A stretch of 15,319 nucleotides of DNA, taken from the NCBI GenBank assembly GCA_963922685.1, contig CAWUJM010000040.1, forward strand, positions 1 to 15,319, written 5' to 3'. Below are positions 1 through 6,813 of the stretch, in pieces. The position numbers and the translations under genes were made by a program. The DNA is from JAHDBG01 sp963922685 (GTDB lineage Bacteria; Pseudomonadota; Gammaproteobacteria; Chromatiales; Chromatiaceae). Numbering within the stretch: the first letter of the stretch is position 1; the number at the start of each line of letters is the position of its first letter. The notes under the pieces are model-generated. The model worked only from the letters and a program-made list of their open reading frames with translations, made no database searches and had not been told where the DNA came from.

Positions 1-124
1 ACAAGCTGAGCGTAGCACATACAATGGTATGAATTAACTCAGAGATCGCCTAAGTCTTTCTGACAATGGTTTTGTTGCGTGGACCACGGCGAGGCAGGAG
101 GTTGATCTGGCTGATGTCGAGCCT
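1..124. other. Left-edge flank without a recognised gene
   Basis: This stretch lies beyond the metA stop, and no gene can be recognised in it. On the plus strand an open frame without a start codon runs from 38 to a TAA at 140-142. It ends in a protein-like stretch (DNGFVAWTTARQEVDLADVE, then PLAVAA) and is closed upstream by a TAA at 35-37. It could be the tail of a decayed or frameshifted gene entering from the left, or chance. I see no hairpin with a T-run that would terminate the metA transcript here. Confidence 0.3.
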
Positions 125-1138
125 TTAGCGGTGGCAGCTTAATTGATGCACTAAGCTGACCCAGTTGCTCATGATCACTTGTGCGCTGTCGTGCCAGGTG
201 TTCTGCAGGGCCGGGATGATCGGGTCTTCGGGGAAGAGGGGGGGCACAGTACCGGTGCGGCAGGCCTGTCGCACCTGCTGGTGATATTCGGCCAGGATGG
301 CCTGGCTGCGGCGTGAAAAATAATGCGCGATCAGCGGTGGGATAGCAGGCCGGTCACCTGAGATAAAGTACTGCATCTCACGCTTGTATTCCTTCAACAG
401 CGAGATAGTGTCATATTCCGGATGGCCCTGAAACATCACGAAGCGGAGTCCGTCCGGGCTGGTTGCCAGATGTACACCCACCTCAGGGCTTTGTACCAGA
501 ACCGGTAACCCGGCGGCAGCGAACTGGGTCGGCGTTACGGCATTCCAGCGTGAATGGGGCACATCAAACCGGGTATTCACCTGCCGGATCAGCGGATGTG
601 CCGAATCTGTCACCTGGTGGCGATACACCCCCCAGATCTTACTGGCCTGCCGCTGGCGCTGTTGCTGATAACGGCTTTGTAATACCGCATGGGTGGCCAG
701 GCACGAACACAGGGTGGAAATGACAGCCTCTGCAGCCCAGCCCAGCACTGCCTGCAATGGTTGCCAGAAAGGTTGCTCTGCGAGCTCCGTGCCCTGTACA
801 TTCGCACCGGTGATAATCAGGGCATCCAGCCCGTCCTGACGCAGCTTGTCAAATGTATCGTAATAACGGTTGATATGAGCCTGCGTGGTGGCATCGCGCG
901 CAATCTGTGGCAGGCTGAACAGGTGGACATGAAATTGCGCCACCGGATTGCTTTCGCCGATCAGACGTAAAAACTGTCGTTCAGTCGCCTGCAGGGCGGC
1001 ATCCGGCATCATGTTCAGCAAACCGATATGTAATTCACGAATCTGTTGGTATTGTGCCCGCTGCACGGGTAGCACATGGATGCCTTCCTCCTGTAACCGG
1101 GCGAAGGTCGGTAGTTCACTATGTGCGATGATCGGCAT
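125..1138 (-). CDS. metA: Homoserine O-acyltransferase (MetA/HTS family, class I glutamine amidotransferase-like fold)
   Basis: The enzyme acylates the homoserine hydroxyl with succinyl- or acetyl-CoA, the first committed step of methionine synthesis in the cytoplasm. The protein is 337 residues from the ATG at 1138. That start follows an AGGAAA ribosome site by 6 bases; an upstream TTG at 1159 is also in frame but less likely. The nucleophile is Cys146 in ISTLCSCLATHA, and the His239/Glu241 pair lies in FQGHPEYD. These match E. coli Cys142, His235 and Glu237 at a constant offset of 4. HSR at 195-197 is also conserved. Two things are odd. The residue matching E. coli 111, which separates succinyl- (Gly) from acetyl-CoA (Glu) users, is Gln115. 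The E. coli Lys46-Lys47 region reads MMPDAALQATERQ, with no lysine and two extra residues. The family is certain; the acyl donor, and even strict use of homoserine, are not. The start overlaps the end of the P-loop gene by 20 bases, so the two are probably co-translated. Confidence 0.88.
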   Translation of the reverse strand: MPIIAHSELPTFARLQEEGIHVLPVQRAQYQQIRELHIGLLNMMPDAALQATERQFLRLIGESNPVAQFHVHLFSLPQIARDATTQAHINRYYDTFDKLRQDGLDALIITGANVQGTELAEQPFWQPLQAVLGWAAEAVISTLCSCLATHAVLQSRYQQQRQRQASKIWGVYRHQVTDSAHPLIRQVNTRFDVPHSRWNAVTPTQFAAAGLPVLVQSPEVGVHLATSPDGLRFVMFQGHPEYDTISLLKEYKREMQYFISGDRPAIPPLIAHYFSRRSQAILAEYHQQVRQACRTGTVPPLFPEDPIIPALQNTWHDSAQVIMSNWVSLVHQLSCHR

Positions 1139-1988
1139 GTGCCGTTTCCTGGTGGGCAATGGCGGTTTCGATCAGTTGCAGAAAATCTGTTTCATCCCGG
1201 ATGGCAGCGACCTCATCAGAAGTGACGGTATAGCCCTGTTGCGCGATGGCGGCGTAACGAGGTACCCGCGTGCGGAACAGGTGTGGAAACACCCAGCGCG
1301 CAAATGCATCCGGCGTGACCTCGGCAGCATAGGTCAGTTGGTTCTGTCGCAGATACCGGTGCAGATGTTCATCTAAAAAGTCCGGACGATAATACAATGG
1401 TTTGGGCACCTGTTGTGCCCGCTGAATCAGCAGATCCTGTTCTGCCTGGTCAGTTACCCGGATGTACAGCAACAGGGTATGCCGGGTCAGCTGTTGCAGC
1501 ATGTCCGGGTCGTCCAGCTCACACAATGAGCCACCGGCGTCATTGATGAAGTGCGGATAGCCGTAGATGTTACGCGCCTTCTGAATAAAGTCCGGGACAT
1601 CACGCATCGCCGCAATTTCAGCCGCACGATAGTTTGCCTGGCGACGTTTGAATTCGGCCAGCTCAGTACCCCCCTGTTCCGGATCGCCGAGCTTACCGAT
1701 ATAGGTCAGGACAGGCCCCAGGTCTGTAATCTTGATATTATTGCGGATCGCAATCCAGTCTTTGCGTAACAGATCGCGCAGAAAGGGTACCTGCATTGCC
1801 TGGGCTTTGATCAGATCCAGAATGTCTTCATCCAGATAGCGGGTACCGATCCGGTAATCGCCGGAATAATGAAACCAGCCAGACTGACGTAACTGATGCG
1901 ACAAATAGGTCTTGCCGACACCGGACATGCCGAGTAAGGTGATACTTTTTTGTTTCCAGGCGCGGAATGCAGATGGGGTGAATTGCAT
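1119..1988 (-). CDS. P-loop NTPase / small-molecule kinase-like protein of unknown function
   Basis: A 289-residue cytoplasmic protein with a clear Walker A at residues 20-27 (GMSGVGKT) after a beta strand (SITLLG). The Walker A is followed by FHYSGDYRIGTRYL. A possible Walker B-like segment lies at 146-152 (HFINDAGG), and another hydrophobic strand is LLLYIRV at 172-178. A P-loop near the N-terminus of a short protein resembles shikimate or adenylylsulfate kinases and other single-domain kinases, but I do not recognise a named family or substrate. No signal peptide or membrane segment is visible. It is the first gene of a two-gene unit; its last 20 bases overlap metA. The ATG at 1988 lacks an obvious Shine-Dalgarno sequence. 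A 73-base gap separates it from divergent eno. A regulatory or metabolic partnership with MetA is inference from gene order only. Confidence 0.75.
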   Translation of the reverse strand: MQFTPSAFRAWKQKSITLLGMSGVGKTYLSHQLRQSGWFHYSGDYRIGTRYLDEDILDLIKAQAMQVPFLRDLLRKDWIAIRNNIKITDLGPVLTYIGKLGDPEQGGTELAEFKRRQANYRAAEIAAMRDVPDFIQKARNIYGYPHFINDAGGSLCELDDPDMLQQLTRHTLLLYIRVTDQAEQDLLIQRAQQVPKPLYYRPDFLDEHLHRYLRQNQLTYAAEVTPDAFARWVFPHLFRTRVPRYAAIAQQGYTVTSDEVAAIRDETDFLQLIETAIAHQETAHADHRT

Positions 1989-2061
1989 AGTCGTGGTCAG
2001 TTGGTTGAAGAGAGGCCAACGTTCATTGGTCCCGGAACCTATTTTCAGGAATTAATTTTTA
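1989..2061. promoter_or_regulatory. Divergent intergenic region between the P-loop gene and eno
   Basis: These 73 bases must hold the start signals of the minus-strand P-loop/metA unit and the plus-strand eno operon, unless promoters lie inside the genes. No convincing -35/-10 pair stands out. Two short dyads, GTTGG...CCAAC and CCAA...TTGG, share the CCAA near 2018-2021 and could be an operator. The eno ribosome site is AGGA about 11 bases before its ATG, slightly far. Confidence 0.3.
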
Positions 2062-3351
2062 ATGTCAGTTATTCAGCAGATTCGTGCGCGCGAAATTCTG
2101 GATTCACGCGGTAATCCGACGGTGGAGGCCGATGTGATTACGGCAACCGGGGCACTGGGCCGGGCCGCCGTACCGTCCGGGGCTTCAACCGGCTCGCGTG
2201 AGGCACTGGAACTTCGCGATGGTGATACACAGCGCTATCTGGGCAAAGGCGTATTACACGCAGTGGAGAACATCAATACCACGATAGCAACGGCCCTGCA
2301 GGGTATCGAGGTGACTGATCAGGCCGCGCTGGATCAGGCCCTGATTGCGCTGGACGGCACACAGAATAAGGCGAAACTTGGTGCCAATGCAACCTTGGCG
2401 GTGTCTCTGGCGGCAGCTCATGCAGCAGCGGCAGAGCGGCATGTCCCTTTGTACCGGTCACTCAGTGCAGGGCCTTATAAGATGCCTGTGCCGATGATGA
2501 ACATCATCAACGGTGGAGAACATGCTGACAACAGTGTCGATCTGCAGGAATTTATGATACTACCGGTGCAGGCTGGTTCATTGCGCGAAGCCGTGCGCCA
2601 GGGTGCGGAAGTGTTTCACGCGCTGAAATCGGTGCTGGGACAGCGTGGCCTGGCGACAACCGTTGGCGATGAAGGTGGCTTTGCACCGGATCTGCGATCC
2701 AATGAAGAAGCGATTGAAGTGATTCTGGCAGCCTGTGAACAGGCTGGGTTTGTGGTTGGCAGACACATCTTTTTAGGGCTGGATGTTGCCAGTTCCGAAT
2801 TTTATCAGGATGGCGAATATGTGCTGGCTGCTGAAGGGAAGCGATTTGATGCAGCTGGTTTTGTTGACTATCTGGCGCACTGGGTTGAACAATATCCGAT
2901 CCTGTCTATTGAAGATGGCCAGGATGAGAGCGACTGGGTGGGCTGGAAACTGCTAACAGAGCGACTGGGCAATCGCATTCAACTGGTCGGAGACGACCTG
3001 TTTGTCACGAATACACAGATTCTGCAACGCGGGATTGAACAACAGGTCGCGAATGCAATCCTGATCAAGTTTAATCAGATCGGCACCCTGAGCGAGACAC
3101 TCGCAGCGATCAGGATGGCACATGCGGCCGGTTACCGGGCCGTAATCTCGCACCGTTCCGGCGAAACGGAGGACACGACACTTGCCGATCTGGCGGTTGC
3201 CACAGCAGCCGGTCAGATCAAGACCGGATCTTTGTCCCGCTCGGATCGGGTCGCTAAATATAACCGGCTGATGCGGATAGAAGATGAACTGGGTGATCAG
3301 GCCGTCTGGGCTGGCCTGGAGGCCTTTGGCCGGATACAGGACGCGTCATGA
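2062..3351 (+). CDS. eno: Enolase (phosphopyruvate hydratase)
   Basis: Converts 2-phosphoglycerate to phosphoenolpyruvate in glycolysis and the reverse in gluconeogenesis; it is a cytoplasmic Mg2+ enzyme and in many bacteria also an RNA degradosome partner. The protein is 429 residues, close to the E. coli 432. All key residues are present: His154 (GEHADN), Glu163 (LQEFMI), Glu204 (GDEGGF), metal ligands Asp241 (LDVASSEF), Glu284 (SIEDG) and Asp311 (GDDLFVTN), Lys336 (IKFNQIG), His364 (SHRSGETED) and Lys387 (IKTGSLSRSD). The N-terminal substrate loop (SGASTGSREALELRD) is intact, so the enzyme should be active. It heads a four-gene run, and its stop overlaps the next start as ATGA. The usual gammaproteobacterial neighbours pyrG and ftsB are absent, so this could be a moved gene or a second copy. 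Confidence 0.97.
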   Translation: MSVIQQIRAREILDSRGNPTVEADVITATGALGRAAVPSGASTGSREALELRDGDTQRYLGKGVLHAVENINTTIATALQGIEVTDQAALDQALIALDGTQNKAKLGANATLAVSLAAAHAAAAERHVPLYRSLSAGPYKMPVPMMNIINGGEHADNSVDLQEFMILPVQAGSLREAVRQGAEVFHALKSVLGQRGLATTVGDEGGFAPDLRSNEEAIEVILAACEQAGFVVGRHIFLGLDVASSEFYQDGEYVLAAEGKRFDAAGFVDYLAHWVEQYPILSIEDGQDESDWVGWKLLTERLGNRIQLVGDDLFVTNTQILQRGIEQQVANAILIKFNQIGTLSETLAAIRMAHAAGYRAVISHRSGETEDTTLADLAVATAAGQIKTGSLSRSDRVAKYNRLMRIEDELGDQAVWAGLEAFGRIQDAS

Positions 3352-3563
3352 TGCAATGTAAGCTACTGCTGGTCTTACTGGCCAGTCTGAATATGAGTGG
3401 CTGTGCCTCACTCCTGCTGAGCGGTGCGATTGCCGGGGCATCCCTTGCGGCCGACACAGCCGCGATGACTGTGTCTAAGACCATTGACGGGGTTGCGGTC
3501 GGGATTAAAGGCGTTGCCACTGCAGCAGAACTACTGCAGGCACAACCTGTTAAGGAACCATAA
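3348..3563 (+). CDS. Small predicted lipoprotein, 71 residues, unknown function
   Basis: The protein has a signal peptide with a short hydrophobic core (LLLVLLASL) and a lipobox, MSGC, with Cys19 as the predicted lipidated residue. The mature part is only about 53 residues, rich in Ala, Gly, Ser and Thr, with no recognised domain. Its first residues after the Cys (ASLLLSGAIAGASL) resemble those of the following DolP protein (TPLIIGGVATGVSV), suggesting a shared membrane-proximal motif or a truncated relative. It overlaps eno by ATGA (a second ATG is at 3351), and its TAA overlaps the dolP ATG by one base. It is therefore probably translationally coupled to both. A role with DolP at the outer membrane is inferred. 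Confidence 0.7.
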   Translation: MMQCKLLLVLLASLNMSGCASLLLSGAIAGASLAADTAAMTVSKTIDGVAVGIKGVATAAELLQAQPVKEP

Positions 3564-4153
3564 TGTCAGTCTGCCGGATACATCACTTGTGGTGTCTGCT
3601 GGTCGCAGCCCTGCTGCTGAATGCGTGCACGCCCCTGATTATCGGTGGTGTCGCCACCGGTGTGAGCGTATTACATGACCGGCGTTCTGCCGGAACCCTG
3701 CTGGACGATAAGACGATCCTGCTGAAGGCATTGAGTGTCAGTCAGTCGGATAAAGAGGGCAGAAAGCGCAGCAATATCAGTGTCGATGTGTATAACCAGC
3801 GGGTGTTACTGACCGGACAGGCCGCAGACCGGCAGGCGATCAGCCGGTTTGCGCAGCAGGTACAGGCTATTCCGCAGGTGCGGCAGGTGCTGAATGAGGT
3901 TCAGGTTGCAGCAGAGGCGAGCTGGGGCGATGCGGCCAGTGCGGCCTATCTGACCAGTAAAGTGAAGCTGGCCCTGCTGGATGTGGATATCGAAGGGTTT
4001 GACCCGACCCGGGTACAGGTAACCTCATCTCTGGGCACCGTCTATATCATGGGCCTGCTGACACCGGAAGAAATGGCACAGGTGACAGAGACTGTCCGTC
4101 TGGTCAGCGGTGTCAAACGCGTGGTGCGGCTGTTTGAACGTTATACCCCGTAA
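3563..4153 (+). CDS. dolP: DolP (YraP)-like dual BON-domain outer-membrane lipoprotein
   Basis: DolP is a lipoprotein of the inner leaflet of the outer membrane that supports envelope integrity and, in E. coli, binds anionic lipid at division sites. This protein has 196 residues (E. coli about 191). It has a signal peptide, lipobox LLNAC with Cys22, and the DolP-typical segment DRRSAGTLLDDKT before the first BON domain (about 48-115). The second BON domain spans about 122-194. Near-identical landmarks to E. coli DolP include VLLTGQ in BON1, YLTSKVKLALL, VYIMGLLTPEE and VSGVKRVVRLFE in BON2. The start codon overlaps the upstream stop (TAATG), with AAGGAA ahead of it. It lies between eno and a FAD dehydrogenase, not next to diaA as in E. 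coli. Confidence 0.88.
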   Translation: MSVCRIHHLWCLLVAALLLNACTPLIIGGVATGVSVLHDRRSAGTLLDDKTILLKALSVSQSDKEGRKRSNISVDVYNQRVLLTGQAADRQAISRFAQQVQAIPQVRQVLNEVQVAAEASWGDAASAAYLTSKVKLALLDVDIEGFDPTRVQVTSSLGTVYIMGLLTPEEMAQVTETVRLVSGVKRVVRLFERYTP

Positions 4154-5525
4154 GGTCAGGCGCAGCCTGCAACGTCTGTTTGCCGCAGACGACCTGTTGC
4201 TGGATGCGAGTGACTGTCTGGTGTACGGATACGACAACAGCCGCCGTCAGGCACAGCCGACGGCGGTTTGTTTTGCGCAGACAGCAGAACAGATCGTTGC
4301 TCTGGTACAGTTATGTCGCACCCACCGGATTCCCCTGATTCCGCGTGGTGCCGGCACCGGGACCACCGGGGCTACGGTGCCGGAACAGGGTGGCATCGTA
4401 TTATCGACTGAACGCTTCCGGCATACCCTGCAGATAGAGCCGGACAACCGGCTGGCTGTGGTGTCACCTGGTGTTACCAATCAGGCACTGCAACAACAGG
4501 CTGCACAGCATGGCTTTTTCTGGCCGCCGGATCCGGGCAGTGCCTCAGTCTGTACCATTGGTGGTAATCTGGCACACAATTCAGCCGGACCGCGAGCGAT
4601 CAGATATGGTACCCCGCGTGACAATACGCTGGGCCTGCGTGCAGTCAGTGGTCGTGGCGAATTATTACGCACCGGGGTACGTACCAGCAAAGGGGTGGTC
4701 GGTTACGACCTGACCCGGTTACTGATCGGGTCAGAAGGTACTCTGGCGATCATCACTGAAGCCACACTGCAATTAACCCCGTTGCCTGAAGCAAGACGGA
4801 CGCTGCAAGCCGTGTATCGCAGTGTGCCCGCTGCCGCACAGGCAGTCTCAGCCCTGATGGCACAGCCGGTCACACCCTGTGTGCTGGAGTTTATGGATGG
4901 CCAGGCGATCCGTATGGTGTGCGATTATGCCGACCTGGCCCTGCCGGAGGATGCTGCCGCACTATTGCTGATCGAGGTGGATGGTACGGCAGATACGATT
5001 GCCCAGGCGGCACAACAGGTGCGGCAGGTCGCAACGAATGCAGACTGTATTCAGGTACTGCTGGCCGATTCTGCTGCTGAGGTGAAGCACTTATGGCGCG
5101 CGCGCAAGGCACTGTCTCCCTCGTTACGTCATGTCGCCCCGCAAAAGATCAACGAAGATGTTGCGGTGCCGGTCTCGCACCTGCCCACCCTGATAGATGG
5201 GCTGCAACAGATATCGGCGGAGCATGGCATCACCATTGTGAACTTTGGTCATGCTGGCAACGGCAATATCCACGTCAATTTATTGTTTGATCCGGACGAT
5301 CCGGCACAGGCAGCCGCCAGTCAGCCGTGCCTGCTGGCAGTTTTTGCGCTGGTACTCAGTCTGGGCGGCACCCTGTCGGGTGAGCATGGGGTGGGGCGGG
5401 CGAAACGCCCGTATGTCGGACGGGAGCTGGATCAGCATGCACTGACCCTGATGCGGCTGATCAAACAACAGTTCGACCCGGACGGTATTCTGAATCCGGG
5501 GGTTGGTGTGCCAGCACCGGATTAA
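4110..5525 (+). CDS. FAD-binding 2-hydroxyacid dehydrogenase, GlcD / D-lactate dehydrogenase type
   Basis: An FAD-linked oxidase of the VAO/PCMH superfamily, which oxidises D-2-hydroxyacids such as glycolate, D-lactate or D-2-hydroxyglutarate and passes electrons to a quinone or another carrier. FAD-domain motifs appear in order: IPRGAGTGTTGATVPEQGG (77-95), FWPPDPGSASVCTIGGNLAH (137-156), RYGTPRDNTLGL and TSKGVVGYDLTRLLIGSEGT (192-211). The C-terminal FAD-oxidase domain has the metal-site motifs NFGHAGNGNIHVN (His381, His388) and LSGEHGVGRAKRP (Glu425, His426), ending FDPDGILNPG. There are no cysteine clusters, so any GlcF-like Fe-S partner is separate and is not in this window. The substrate cannot be told. 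The start is uncertain: GTG at 4110 or TTG at 4134, both inside dolP, with no ATG available near the domain start. The next feature downstream is an IS element. Confidence 0.88.
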   Translation: MSNAWCGCLNVIPRKVRRSLQRLFAADDLLLDASDCLVYGYDNSRRQAQPTAVCFAQTAEQIVALVQLCRTHRIPLIPRGAGTGTTGATVPEQGGIVLSTERFRHTLQIEPDNRLAVVSPGVTNQALQQQAAQHGFFWPPDPGSASVCTIGGNLAHNSAGPRAIRYGTPRDNTLGLRAVSGRGELLRTGVRTSKGVVGYDLTRLLIGSEGTLAIITEATLQLTPLPEARRTLQAVYRSVPAAAQAVSALMAQPVTPCVLEFMDGQAIRMVCDYADLALPEDAAALLLIEVDGTADTIAQAAQQVRQVATNADCIQVLLADSAAEVKHLWRARKALSPSLRHVAPQKINEDVAVPVSHLPTLIDGLQQISAEHGITIVNFGHAGNGNIHVNLLFDPDDPAQAAASQPCLLAVFALVLSLGGTLSGEHGVGRAKRPYVGRELDQHALTLMRLIKQQFDPDGILNPGVGVPAPD

Positions 5526-5573
5526 ATGGTAGCCAGATACACTATGGAATGATGCAGAATGGGTATTGTATGC

Positions 5574-5595
5574 TACTCCCCAGAATTCAGACCAG
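5574..5595 (+). repeat. Left terminal inverted repeat of the IS3-family element
   Basis: The repeat starts TACTCCCCA and ends CAGACCAG, with a mismatched 5-base centre against the right end. A further inverted match, AATAAGATAGT, lies at 5598-5608 (partner 6792-6802). The canonical TG tip may extend to 5571. Confidence 0.75.
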
Positions 5596-5633
5596 AGAAT
5601 AAGATAGTCAAATTGATCAGAAAGGAGGCCATC

Positions 5634-5930
5634 ATGCCAAGCCAACGGAAGCGACATAACGCAGAATTTAAGACCAGAGTTGCCTTAGCGGCGATCCGCC
5701 AGGACAAGACGACGAATGAGCTGACGACAGAATATGGTGTTCATTCGACGCAGATTCACAGCTGGAAGAAGCAGAAGCAGGCACTGGCTATGATGCCACA
5801 AGCTTTTTCACGTCAGTCAGCTCGTACCCAACAAGACCGTGCCGCTGAAGTTGATGAGCTGCATCGCCAGCTGGGCCAGGTGATTGCTGAACGGGACTGG
5901 TTGAAAAAAAAGTCCGGCAGTCTGGCGTAG
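5634..5930 (+). CDS. IS3-family transposase OrfA (helix-turn-helix protein)
   Basis: A 98-residue DNA-binding half of the transposase that recognises the IS ends. It starts at an ATG after a strong AGGAGG ribosome site at about 5623-5628. The N-terminal part (KRHNAEFKTRVALAAIRQDK, then TTNELTTEYGVHSTQIHSWK) is the transposase-8/IS3 OrfA helix-turn-helix. The C-terminal part (EVDELHRQLGQVIAERDWLKKK) is the leucine-zipper-like coiled coil that mediates multimerisation. It ends at TAG 5928-5930, just past a frameshift site that would normally fuse it to OrfB. On its own, OrfA usually acts as a regulator of transposition. Intact. Confidence 0.9.
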   Translation: MPSQRKRHNAEFKTRVALAAIRQDKTTNELTTEYGVHSTQIHSWKKQKQALAMMPQAFSRQSARTQQDRAAEVDELHRQLGQVIAERDWLKKKSGSLA

Positions 5931-5942
5931 CCGATCGCCAGA
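5906..5942 (+). promoter_or_regulatory. Programmed -1 frameshift signal: A AAA AAG slippery site and stem-loop
   Basis: Eight A residues (5904-5911) followed by G place the canonical heptamer A AAA AAG at 5906-5912 in the OrfA frame. Eight bases later a perfect 7-bp stem, TCTGGCG (5921-5927) with CGCCAGA (5936-5942), encloses an 8-base loop that contains the OrfA stop codon TAG. Slippage into the -1 frame gives EKKVRQSGVADRQRLLDQDL, the expected start of OrfB. Slippery site, spacing and stem all fit known IS3-family frameshift signals. Confidence 0.85.
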
Positions 5943-6785
5943 GGTTACTGGATCAGGATCTGGCATTCAGTTTGCGTCAGCAGAGCGCTTTGCCGGGTGT
6001 TAACCGATCCAGTAGTGTATTACCAGCCGGTCGGTGAAAGCGCGGAAAACCTGCACCTGATGCGCTTACTGGACGAGCAATACACCCGTGCACCCTTTTA
6101 CGGTGTCCTCAAAATGACGGCCTGGCTGCGTCAGCAAGGTTATGTGGTGAACCCCAAACGGGTCAGGCGGTTGCTACGGACTATGGGCCTGGAAGCGGTC
6201 TACCAGAAGCCGAAAACCAGTGAATCCCATCCGGGGCACACCATTTTTCCGTACCTGTTACGGCACCAGATCATAGATCATTGCGATCAGGTCTGGAGCA
6301 CTGACATCACATACGTCGGCCTGGCACAGGGGTTCGTGTACCTGATGGCCGTTATAGACTGGTATAGCCGATATGTTCCGGGCTGGGCACTGAGTCCCAC
6401 GTTGGAAGCTGACTTCTGCACTGAGGCCGTTGGTCAGCTGCTGGCACAGGGCGAGCGCTGTGAGGTCTTCAACACGGACCAGGGTGCCCAATTCACCACG
6501 AATCGTTTCACACAGCCCCTGTCAGACTGCGGCATTCAGGTCAGCATGGACGGACGGGGACGCGCATTGGACAATATTTTTGTCGAGCGTCTCTGGCGCA
6601 CCGTCAAATATGAGCATATTTTTCTTCATGATTTTCAGACGATACGGGAGGTGAAGCAAGGGTTACACGACTATTTCCAGTTCTACAACCATCAGCGACT
6701 GCATCAGTCTCTGGACTACAAAACACCTGCCCAGATCTACCGGGAAAAGCTCTCAGAGACACTGCATTCGGCTGGCTCTGAGTAA
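5909..6785 (+). pseudogene. IS3-family transposase OrfB (DDE integrase), frameshifted
   Basis: OrfB is the catalytic half, an RNase H-fold DDE integrase. In the -1 frame the sequence begins VADRQRLLDQDLAFSLRQQS and reaches VNRSS at 5999-6013. The rest (VYYQPVGESAENLHLMRLLD onward) continues in the OrfA frame from 6015. Removing the A at 6014 restores SSVYYQPVGES, so a single-base insertion is the simplest cause. The catalytic core is otherwise complete: Asp in WSTDITY, Asp in FNTDQG and Glu in IFVERLW with 35 residues between the last two, then the FYNHQRLHQSLDYKTPAQIY signature. A GTG at 5997 could start a 262-residue product lacking only the N-terminal part, so residual activity cannot be excluded. 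Without a second slip no OrfAB fusion forms. Confidence 0.82.
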
Positions 6786-6813
6786 CCATTCACTATCTTA
6801 TTTTCGACTCATA

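Noticed and set aside
1989..2061. SAM or other methionine riboswitch controlling metA
   Set aside because: The leader is 73 bases, shared with divergent eno, and lacks the multi-stem layout; metA itself has no leader because it overlaps the preceding gene.
2612..2630. parS-like half-site TGTTTCACG within eno
   Set aside because: Only the left half of the parS palindrome matches; the right half (GCGCTGAAATC) does not, and it lies inside conserved enolase codons.
3254..3520. Minus-strand frame across the eno/lipoprotein junction
   Set aside because: It lies opposite conserved enolase C-terminal codons and the lipoprotein; no domain or ribosome site supports it.
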